From NCBI GenBank assembly GCA_977017575.1, contig CDRNVI010000019.1, positions 576,630 through 640,629 of the forward strand: a DNA stretch of 64,000 nt. Direction: 5' to 3'. This DNA is from Paramoeba atlantica. Taxonomy: Eukaryota > Discosea. Under the pieces are notes generated by a model that was given only the letters and a program-made list of their open reading frames with translations, had not been told where the DNA came from and did not search any database. Shown one piece after another: positions 20,410 through 27,881 of the stretch. Numbering within the stretch: the first letter of the stretch is position 1; every line of letters begins with the position of its first letter. The translations under genes and the position numbers were made by a program.

Positions 20410-22020
20410 GCAACCAGGGCATTGTAAATTTTCTGGAAGACCCTTATGTGCGACCCCCAAGCGTGGTAGCAGTGCTAATGTGAATAGTTTTGACGGGACC
20501 AATTTGACGGTCGAGTGTAGCCATCTCGAGTTCCCTTTTTCGCTTGTTGCACGAATGGTTGGAGCAATCCTGTTATTTTTTAGGAGTTCGTCGCGGATTC
20601 CTTTGCTCAACATAGCCTCTGTTGAAAATTCATCGGTTGGGGGGCGTGACTTTCCTTCCATATCCCCGATCGGCTGGGGAGGCATGGGGGCTACTGCTCG
20701 AACTGAAAATTTGTTTAAACGTTCAAGGGCAGCGTGCTGAGATGCCTCGTAAGCCGATTTGCGGAGGATAACAGAGTCCAAGCAACGACGCAGCGCTGAC
20801 CTACCTTGCTTTTTTTTTTTTTGAGTTAGACTGTGCGTATTAGGGTTTTTTTTTTTTTAGGACTCTGTTCCAGATATCGTTCCTAAGATCATACGAGCTG
20901 ATTGCGTAGTTTCAACAAAAAGAATTGATCTTATATTAAATCACGTTGATCTTATATTAAATCATTTTGCTTGAACTTTGTTGGCTGCTAGGGCGCTGCA
21001 AAATTCACTTTCTATGCACCATGCCTGGTGCCCCTTCTTTCTGATCAATCTCACCCCGATCAACTTTCAACTGCCTTGGCGTTTTAGCGTTTATGAGGCG
21101 CGAAACACTTTCCGAATAAATCTCGCAAATCAACTGAGCTGAAATGGGTTTTAGGCGCTCGAAATCAATTTTTGAGACTTTGAATGGAATGAATTCGCAC
21201 ATCACAAGTTTGCGAAAGATGAAGTTGGCTGGCTCTGTCCCGCCATTCTCAGACTTGCATTCCGATATCATTGGACCTGCGAGATGCACGGACCGAGCTG
21301 AAAAAGGTTTTAAATGCTCAAGGGCCGAACGACACACAGATCCAATGATAAGAATCGGCTCATCAAACTTCAAACGGGGAAATATTGACTCACAACATCT
21401 CAAACTACCAATACAGGCGACGTCGACCATGGTGGGTATTGTCTTTTTCCGCGACTTTCCTCCTCTCGATACCATGGGCTCTCGTGGGAAATTGACCTTC
21501 AGCTGCCTTGGCGTTTTAGCGTTTATGAGGCGCGAAACACTTTTCAAATAAATCTCGCAAATCAACTGAGCTGAAATGGGTTTTAGGCGCTCGAAATCAA
21601 TTTTTGAGACTTTGATTGGAATGAATTCGCACATCACAAGTTTGCGAAAGATGAAGTTGGCTGGCTCTGTCTCACCATTCTGAGATTTGCGTTCCGATAT
21701 CATTTGACCTGCGAGATGCACGGAGGGATAACAGAGGGAGTCAGACCAAGACCACCTTCCTTCACCGGTAACCGAGCCAACGCTTTTTGGTGTATGTCCA
21801 GCGGTCCGAACCAAGTATTTAAAACGTCATCTACCTGTTGATCGAACTGCTTAGTAAGTTCAAAACATTCTTGCGGCCGATGTACCCGGATGTGATATCT
21901 ATGACGAACATTCACGCATCTCGCAAGCAACAAGAGTGAAATATTATTGGCACCCATTGCTTTGAGACGTCGAAAGATGGCTTAGCTGGGGACATCCATT
22001 TCGTACCTGTATACACCTGT
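20410..22020 (-). pseudogene. Group B LINE fragment (copy B2) with a 949-bp insertion
   Basis: Two collinear coding pieces. 21726-21990 reads FRRLKAMGANNISLLLLARCVNVRHRYHIRVH through LPVKEGGLGLTPS; 20410-20776 reads LRKSAYEASQHAALERLNKF through LPENLQCPGC. Between them sits an insertion flanked by the 11-bp duplication GGATAACAGAG (20766-20776 and 21726-21736). The RT palm is absent: after about 25 bases the leader-like sequence at 22021-22043 jumps straight to the RT thumb, so the copy is internally deleted. The RLE is also missing because the copy ends at the Ingi-like junction at 20410. Confidence 0.8.
20777..21725. mobile_element. 949-bp non-autonomous insertion with internal repeat (N1)
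   Basis: Flanked by GGATAACAGAG on both sides and interrupting the group B frame, so it is a discrete inserted unit. It contains two copies of a roughly 220-bp unit (21064-21282 and 21499-21721), two poly(T) runs (about 20809 and 20847) and a doubled TTGATCTTATATTAAATCA (near 20927 and 20947). An open minus-strand frame covers the repeats but extends across the insertion border, so I do not consider it a gene. The poly(T) runs suggest a retroposed minus-strand RNA; the origin is unknown. Confidence 0.75.
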
Positions 22021-22043
22021 AAACTGTATCTTTATCGTTAAAG
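22021..22043 (-). other. Partial spliced-leader sequence, 5' 23 nt
   Basis: On the minus strand this reads CTTTAACGATAAAGATACAG then TTT and diverges. It matches the first 23 of the 36 leader bases seen on other LINE copies, and directly follows a poly(A) tail (22044-22057 on this strand), so it marks the head of copy B2. Confidence 0.75.
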
Positions 22044-22584
22044 TTTTTTTTTTTTTTATTCTGTTTTCTTCCGTTTCGTATTGGCGCTACCCCCCTTGTC
22101 AGGGGGATAGTAACTAACTAAGCTTACGCGTCTTTGTAAGCTGGCTATTGAATAACTAAATATTAAATTTTAGACTTGCGACAACGCTTTGCCCATTTGA
22201 GCGTTCAGAATGACACCGTTTAATTCTTGTAGATGCATTCCAAAATCTCGCACTACGGTTTCACGATCACGTCCGTTTGCATCAGCTAATGCCTTCAGAA
22301 GGGCGACACTGCTTTTGTTCATGGCTCCTCCGGCAAGCACTGATAGGCATACAAATTTTTCCCGAGGAATTAGATCGGAGTTTACATAAGTGTCCAGCTT
22401 CCTTTTTTCTGCTTCCTGCATCAGTTGGGCTCCCCGTTTGTGGATGTTTGATTTCGATAGTTCATTTGTTACCGTGAAATCATAAAATATTTCACCCGAC
22501 ACCCAAAAGATCACGAGGTCCGGGCCGCTTCGATGGAAGGATGTGGCGGAGAAACGAGAACAAGGATCAGATAACTTTTTTAGT
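22044..22584 (-). mobile_element. Group B LINE, 3'-terminal fragment (copy B3)
   Basis: The coding part (22170-22575) carries the RLE and tail: HRSGPDLVIFWVSGEIFYDFTVTNEL, a Lys-bearing AEKRKLDTYV helix, and LQELNGVILNAQMGKALSQV with the stop near 22170. The 3' UTR (22058-22169) holds two hairpins, followed by poly(A) at 22044-22057. 5'-truncated; the upstream junction is a mosaic (22585-22678). UTR and protein are closest to copy B9 at 46688-49400. Confidence 0.85.
22086..22142 (-). promoter_or_regulatory. Structured 3' UTR of group B LINE (two hairpins)
   Basis: Hairpin 1 (22087-22110) pairs CCCCC with GGGGG across TTGTC. Hairpin 2 (22121-22142) is AGCTTAC/GTAAGCT around an 8-base loop. 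The loop is conserved in copies B6 and B9, and in B6 a stem A-T pair is replaced by G-C. Position next to poly(A) suggests recognition by the element's RT; this is inferred. Confidence 0.7.
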
Positions 22585-22678
22585 TCCAATACGTCGAAGT
22601 GTGATCCCGAATTCCGAATTCTGTGTAATATTTCGTATTATGATATAAAAACTAATGAGCTGATTTTTCAATTCTTTC
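22585..22678 (-). other. Mosaic junction: group B 3' UTR piece plus 45-bp Ingi-like RT piece
   Basis: Minus strand: a piece matching the B6 3' UTR (22622-22667, like 27839-27884), then about 45 bases identical to 14694-14738 of the Ingi-like LINE (encoding NSEFGITLRRIGTK), then group B coding sequence. No gene; it looks like template switching during reverse transcription. Confidence 0.75.
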
Positions 22679-22944
22679 TTTTTTTTTTTTTTTTATATGT
22701 TGGACCACATAAAACAGCATAAAACAGCATGGATGACACTTGTCCCCTCGAAACCAGCAAAGCCTCAAAGTAAAAAAGAACAGTTCCCGGATCAATTATT
22801 GTATACGCGCCAATTGTTGTCAAACGTGATGAAGAATCAATGCAGAAGTAGCAGTATCTAATATATTCGAAAGGACCTAATATATTCGAAGGCAACTAAT
22901 CAATACTTATTTGTACGGAGATATACGTGTGGTAGTGAACTCTT

Positions 22945-25900
22945 TTAGAGTCGTAAACTCCCAATCCACTTTTCATCGGTGATGTAATCTCGGAGTTGAG
23001 ACACTACCGTGTAAGCCGATAGCTTTTCAAGTTCCAGCTGAAAAGCCTCACGCACGTTTTCATATTTTCGATTCGCGCGCTGAGCCAACGCCTTTAATAG
23101 TTGTTTTGTGTCGTTGTGCAACACACCACAATCTGAGGCGGCGATGCAACGAAATGCCTCACTGTCCACACCTTTCTCTGTCACATATTTCTTGAACTTC
23201 CTTTCCTGGGCTTGCTGCAGTAGGTAGTTGCTTGTTTGTTTCTTGTAACTGTTGCAGCAAGTGTGAACCACTGTGAAATCATAGAGGACTTCTCCCATAT
23301 GGGGCCACATGATAGCGAGGTCGGGGCCAGATCGAATCCTGCGCGCCTTACATGGATGTTGGTCAGAAACCTCCGCAGAAATAGAGCATTTACACTTTGT
23401 ACAATAAAATGAGGAGTGAATTCGCGGTTCGATAACACACGGAAGTCCTGCCTTCGCGCACAAGTCAGCTAGATAGCGCACGATGTGAGAGTGTTTACGA
23501 GTGCAGTTCATACCTGAGCATCTCGAGCATCCTGCGATATGTGGAATAATACTAGAAGATGTTTCTGGACCACAGCATCCCGGGCATACGACGTTTATTG
23601 GCGCTTTCGGTAGACTTATTCCAAGTCGCATCATTAGGGTGTAGCGGAAAAGGTAAGGATTCACATAGTTATTCGTACTCTCTAAATGTAAGTTCGCTTC
23701 TTTGCTTCGGTTCAGAATGAGCTCTAAATGCGAATGTTTCTTAAGTTCTGCGACTTGCTTTTCATACTCCGTGTTTAAGTTCTTCTTCAGAAGTTTTCGT
23801 GCCACCTCTTTTCGATCCTGCATTTTCTTCTGACCTTTGTCGCTACCTTTATAACCTACCGGAGCGTTAATGGGTTTTGGGTGCTCTTCGATAGATGTTT
23901 GGGCAGCTTCAAAGAAGTACTTGTGTTTCAGAATCGTGGATGTGATACCTAAACCTCCAAATTTTTTTGGAAGTGCTGCGAGTTGCAAAGCATTGGAGTC
24001 AGCTCCGCACCACTTTTCCAAGACCTTACCCACCTCTGTGTCGAAAACCTGCGCTAAATGAAGAGTGGCATTCGGTCTGTGTACGCGGAGATGATAATCG
24101 TGTCGCGGAATTGTACAGCGTCGCAAAATGGCCAGTGAGAGGTTGCTCGGACCCATCTTTAGGAGTCTGCGGAACAGACATTTGTGTTTCTCGAGTTTTT
24201 GAAGAAGCAAACTTTCTACCACCTGGTCGGCGCCAATGTAAGCACCAAGAATCTTAATGGCATCCGTCCGAAAGTTTACCCCCAAAGATTCTAATGGAAG
24301 TGGTTGGGTAGCACAGGGAGGGGCCTTCTGGAACCACTCACATTTCCGGAAATTGATATCTAAGCTGAGATCCGCAGTTAACTCTCGTAAATGAAGAAAA
24401 GCTGCCTCAAGCGAATGAAGATTCTTAGAGCTGAGCGTCACGTCGTCTTGATAAGCTCTTATATTGACCTCGGGGTAAAGATTGGCTACTTCCATTAGAG
24501 GGCCTTGCAAGAGTGCACAAAAGTACATGGAAGAGAGAGCTGATCCTTGACGAATTCCAGATGAACTTTGTACTGTAGAATGAAGGGCATTGTTGGCAAA
24601 GAATAAAAGGTCTGAAGGGAGGCCATATTCCAAGTAGAAAAGTCGCATGAAAGGTTTAAAAATCGCATTTCCCAGAAGCGCGCGGGCGATTGCATTTCGA
24701 TTCGGTGTGTTATACGCATTGGAAAAGTCCACTGTCAGCAGTGCGTGGTCAGTTTCATAATCTTGTAGCAGCTCGTGGACTATGGATTCGCACGCGTTTT
24801 TTTGAAGGATACCTCGCTGAATCGGTGCAAAGAAATTCTTTAGCATACAGCCGTGCCGCTCTAGCAATACAGAACCGCATATCTTCAAAATTGTGTCTCC
24901 CATGGCAACTGGGCGGATGCCGTTTTGAGGCTTGGCCAGTGCAATGATTCTGCATCGAGTCAAACGGTGACGGACACTTAGCGAGACCTCCCCGTTAATC
25001 ACATCGCGGATCATATGGCATAAGGAAAGGCATGTTTCTTCGTCGTCCACCAACAACCGCATCATGCTCTCGCTGAGCCCCGTCGGACCCGGTGAAGCCC
25101 CCCGGGACAACTTTTCAGTGGCTTCCCGGATCTCTGAGTTCTCTACGACTCCGATTCGCGGAAAATTTGCTTCAGGAATTTCCAGTGGAGAACCATCCGG
25201 ATGTAGGGTCTTTAGCTTGCTTACTTTTTCCTCGGGTGATAGATTGGATTCCTTGTAGACATTATCCAGTACTCTCGTCGCTTTGCTTAAGTTCCCTGCT
25301 TTGGCTGTGATTAAAGCATTCCGTATCGAGCGTCGGTCTATCTCCAGCTCTTCACGTTGTGCTGCACTGAGGTTGGTATCGTCAGAAAGGTTTCCGTTTC
25401 GGGGCACGTGTCCCACTCTCTGATGTCTCTTTTGAGTCTGACGCACCGTGGCTAATGAATCGCGTGGTGCATTTAGGAATTTGTGCCAAATCGCTTCTTT
25501 TTCCGATTCGAGCTTAGCGCCGGGATATCCTCTGATGATTTCACGGAAAATTGCCACAACATGCACCGCAAAGGACGGATCGATTTGCGCCATCGAAGGC
25601 AGAGGTTCGAGATCATTTTGTTCATCTTGACACGAGATATTATCCGCCTGTTCCTCCAGCCTTAGTGTTGGAATCTCAACTTTCAGCAATTTTGTTGCTC
25701 GAATACTGCGGATTCTGATCTTGTGTGATTGTGGTAAGTAAAGAAAACCGCTTGGACCTTCACTCTCAGATTCTGGCTCGTACGAAATCTTTATTTTAAC
25801 TTGTCCCTTACGAGAAGTTCCGCCTACAACTGTGCCCTTTGAAATGTATGTCGTATTGCCTTGACGAAAACCCCATTCGATTACGCATTCGGTGCCCTTG

Positions 25901-26445
25901 CCCCACTTCGAAATGATGTTGTAAACGTGATCTGGAGCTTTGGAGTGTGAGTTTATCTCTTCTTGGTGTTCTTTTTCGTCCCCGCCGTCCATAGACATTT
26001 GATCGCGCATCTCCTCGTCGGTGGCCTTGGATTCGACTTCCGTATCACTTGTTAAATCTTGATCGAACTCCATTTCCAACGGTACCTCTTTTGACTTCGC
26101 TGAGGATGTCTCCATTCGAAAAGTTGTTGTTTTAATCTTGATCGTGTTTCGAGGATGGGGTTTTCGAGGCTCGACGTCGTCGTTCATACCGTGATCTGCC
26201 CAGTTTCTTGGTAATTCCTTGGGCTCGATGAATTTGATTCGTGGCTTCTTTTTCAGAGTTGCTGCTACTTTTATTTCTGGTGATGTTTGTTCACATTTTT
26301 CCTCGCATTGAAGATGAATTCTTGTAGCCTCTATATCTTTATGATTTTTTGGCTTCGAGAGCCGTCCATGATTCACTGTGGGTTCCTTCAATTTCTTCTT
26401 GACTTGTGTGGTACTTCGCGTCGGTGTCCGAGAAAGGCGTGTCAT
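22945..26445 (-). CDS. RLE-type LINE polyprotein, group A (copy A2)
   Basis: A 1166-aa reverse transcriptase-endonuclease that would copy its own RNA at a nicked target. Residues 1-160 are basic and acidic low complexity. Residues about 165-240 form a beta-rich module (KWGKGTECVIEWGFR to FLYLPQSHKIRIRSI). The RT has SPGPTGLSESMMRLL, LTVDFSNAYNTP near 568, SGIRQGSALSSMYF and AYQDDVTLSS near 662, then KILGAYIG. A CPGCC...H...C zinc block lies near 953, then CTRKHSHIVRYL, and the RLE at about 1036 (RSGPDLAIMW...VLYDFTVVH...ERKFKKYV). The helical tail ends near LSAYTVVSQLRDYI. The Met lies 38 bases after the leader, which fixes the start. No defects are seen. Confidence 0.92.
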   Translation of the reverse strand: MTRLSRTPTRSTTQVKKKLKEPTVNHGRLSKPKNHKDIEATRIHLQCEEKCEQTSPEIKVAATLKKKPRIKFIEPKELPRNWADHGMNDDVEPRKPHPRNTIKIKTTTFRMETSSAKSKEVPLEMEFDQDLTSDTEVESKATDEEMRDQMSMDGGDEKEHQEEINSHSKAPDHVYNIISKWGKGTECVIEWGFRQGNTTYISKGTVVGGTSRKGQVKIKISYEPESESEGPSGFLYLPQSHKIRIRSIRATKLLKVEIPTLRLEEQADNISCQDEQNDLEPLPSMAQIDPSFAVHVVAIFREIIRGYPGAKLESEKEAIWHKFLNAPRDSLATVRQTQKRHQRVGHVPRNGNLSDDTNLSAAQREELEIDRRSIRNALITAKAGNLSKATRVLDNVYKESNLSPEEKVSKLKTLHPDGSPLEIPEANFPRIGVVENSEIREATEKLSRGASPGPTGLSESMMRLLVDDEETCLSLCHMIRDVINGEVSLSVRHRLTRCRIIALAKPQNGIRPVAMGDTILKICGSVLLERHGCMLKNFFAPIQRGILQKNACESIVHELLQDYETDHALLTVDFSNAYNTPNRNAIARALLGNAIFKPFMRLFYLEYGLPSDLLFFANNALHSTVQSSSGIRQGSALSSMYFCALLQGPLMEVANLYPEVNIRAYQDDVTLSSKNLHSLEAAFLHLRELTADLSLDINFRKCEWFQKAPPCATQPLPLESLGVNFRTDAIKILGAYIGADQVVESLLLQKLEKHKCLFRRLLKMGPSNLSLAILRRCTIPRHDYHLRVHRPNATLHLAQVFDTEVGKVLEKWCGADSNALQLAALPKKFGGLGITSTILKHKYFFEAAQTSIEEHPKPINAPVGYKGSDKGQKKMQDRKEVARKLLKKNLNTEYEKQVAELKKHSHLELILNRSKEANLHLESTNNYVNPYLFRYTLMMRLGISLPKAPINVVCPGCCGPETSSSIIPHIAGCSRCSGMNCTRKHSHIVRYLADLCAKAGLPCVIEPRIHSSFYCTKCKCSISAEVSDQHPCKARRIRSGPDLAIMWPHMGEVLYDFTVVHTCCNSYKKQTSNYLLQQAQERKFKKYVTEKGVDSEAFRCIAASDCGVLHNDTKQLLKALAQRANRKYENVREAFQLELEKLSAYTVVSQLRDYITDEKWIGSLRL

Positions 26446-26483
26446 GAGAAAGAAAAATTAAAGACAACAAGGTCAACAAGGTA

Positions 26484-26519
26484 CAACAAGGTACAGAAAC
26501 TGTATCTTTATCGTTAAAG
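26484..26519 (-). other. Spliced-leader sequence at LINE 5' end (copy A2)
   Basis: 36 bases, from CTTTAACG through ACAGTTTCTGTACC to TTGTTG on the minus strand. They are followed by extra TACCTTGTTG-like repeats in the 5' UTR and the ATG at 26443-26445. Identical by eye to 35261-35296, 43825-43860 and 61760-61795. Confidence 0.92.
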
Positions 26520-27490
26520 ATCGTTGGATGTGGTTCCACATGTTTTCTGATGCTCCTGTTTTCGCTGTTCGCTCACCGCTTCGGTACATTTAAGGCATCG
26601 GTATGATGTGAATTGTCGCGGTTCACGCTCGCATGGGATCCCGGCTCGCAGACATAGATCGTATATGTGCCGAACTAGTGCATTGTGCCTTGTCGTTGCA
26701 TTTGCCCCCGTGCATTTTACACAGCCAAGTAAATGTGCCAGAGAGTGTTTAGACTCAAGGATCATCTTGCATCCAGGGCACAGAAAATTATTCGGCATGC
26801 TTCTGTGCGCGATTCCGAGTCGCGCCATTACCACCAGTGTGAATTGGGAGGATGGGATGCATCTCGTTCTGCCTTGTAGCCAGTCGTGGTTCCCCTTCTC
26901 GCTGCACGCTTTTACCAACGGTGCTACCTCCTCATTTTTCTTAGTGAGTTCCTGATATACCTTCTGATTTAACATTGCATCTGTCACGGCACCATCATCA
27001 CATACTACTTCGCTTTCCCGCATCATCTCTTCGTCATGCGTTAACCGAGCTGAGTTGATTTTACAGCGCTCTAGAGAAACGCGTTTCGAAGAATTGTAAG
27101 CAGCATTGCGAGTTTCGGCCGATGATGGTAGACCGAGTCCACCTTTCTTGACGGGCAGTCGACACCAGGAGATTTGCTGGCTTCATGTTTCTTTAACTTT
27201 TCAAGGAGTAAACTGCTCACTTTGTTGGTTTCCCCGACGAAAGCACCTAGGAGTTTTATCGCCTCATTTTCTGTCCGTAACCCTTCCGTTGTCAGACGTT
27301 CAGGCATTACCAACTTATGAAGACCGCCAAACCAGATGCACTTTTCCGGGGCCATCGAAATTTTCTTTTGTGTGAGTAGATCATTCAGTCTGAGATATGC
27401 CTGTTGCAAGAGATTTGTATCAGAAGACGCAAGGCTGATATCGTCGACATAGGCGTAGATGCGAAGAGTGGGGAATTCCTGTGCCAGAGC
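26520..27490 (-). pseudogene. Group B LINE fragment (copy B4), internally deleted
   Basis: RT motif C region AYVDDISLASSD (near 27430-27460), then NDLLTQKKISMAPEKCIWFGG and KLLGAFVGE. Near 27180 it jumps from LKKHEAS to the downstream LPVKKGGLGLPS. It continues with SSQFTLVVMARLGIAHRSMP, CPGCKMIL...H...C, TTRHNALVRHI and CLKC, ending at CGTTS where copy A2 abuts; the RLE is missing. It has at least one frame change near 27410 besides the deletion. The protein is closest to copy B9 (46688-49400). Confidence 0.82.
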
Positions 27491-27743
27491 TCATAGCGGA
27501 AACTTTATGAATGAACTCGTGGACAATCTCCTCCACGAAAGGTTCCAGCCTCTTCGATTCACCGCGATAACGAGGATCGTAATCCTTCCTCAACAAGCCC
27601 TTAAACTTATTCGCGTCCTGCACGTAACCGAATATTTTCTTTTCTTCTCTCACATCGCTTCCAGTTAATAATCAAATCTTTTTTTTTTTTTTTTTTTTTT
27701 GGGTTGCTGTTCGTCTGTTGTAGGTGTAGATTTCGTGAATACG
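27491..27743 (-). other. Unidentified reading-frame scrap and short poly(A) piece
   Basis: Minus-strand 27665-27495 encodes EKKIFGYVQDANKFKGLLRK and more, ending VEEIVHEFIHK, then joins group B sequence. I do not recognise it; it could be a host mRNA scrap or part of another element. On the minus strand it is preceded by poly(A) (27680-27702), which ends a piece of about 45 bases (27703-27743) lying directly after the poly(A) of copy B6. Confidence 0.45.
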
Positions 27744-27768
27744 TTTTTTTTTTTTTTTGTAAGACCCC

Positions 27769-27838
27769 TGTCATTGCATTCTGCCACAATGACGGATCAG
27801 AGATAAGGCTTATATAAGGCTTGCGCGACTTTGCAAGC
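27769..27838 (-). promoter_or_regulatory. Structured 3' UTR of group B LINE copy B6
   Basis: Hairpin 1 pairs GTCATTG (27769-27775) with CAATGAC (27787-27793). Hairpin 2 pairs GCTTGC (27819-27824) with GCAAGC (27833-27838) around GCGACTTT. Copies B3 and B9 have GCTTAC/GTAAGC around GCGTCTTT, a compensatory A-T to G-C change with a nearly constant loop. Confidence 0.72.
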
Positions 27839-27881
27839 TGTGTAATATTTCGTATTATGATATAAAAACCAATGAGCTGAT

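Larger units (their letters stand above)
22679..26519 (-). mobile_element. Group A LINE, full-length copy A2
   Basis: Complete from spliced leader (26484-26519) through a 38-base 5' UTR, an uninterrupted ORF (22945-26445) and a 3' UTR (22695-22944) to poly(A) at 22679-22694. The 3' UTR contains AAGGACCTAATATATTCG repeats also found at 36947-37060. The upstream flank is the group B copy at 26520-27490, cut just before its RLE; no target duplication is seen. Potentially active. Confidence 0.9.

Noticed and set aside
21005-21814. Minus-strand ORF with repeated KVSKIDFERLKPISAQLICE
   Set aside because: It crosses the exact insertion border at 21725 into the group B LINE, so it cannot be a natural gene; only the repeat itself was kept.
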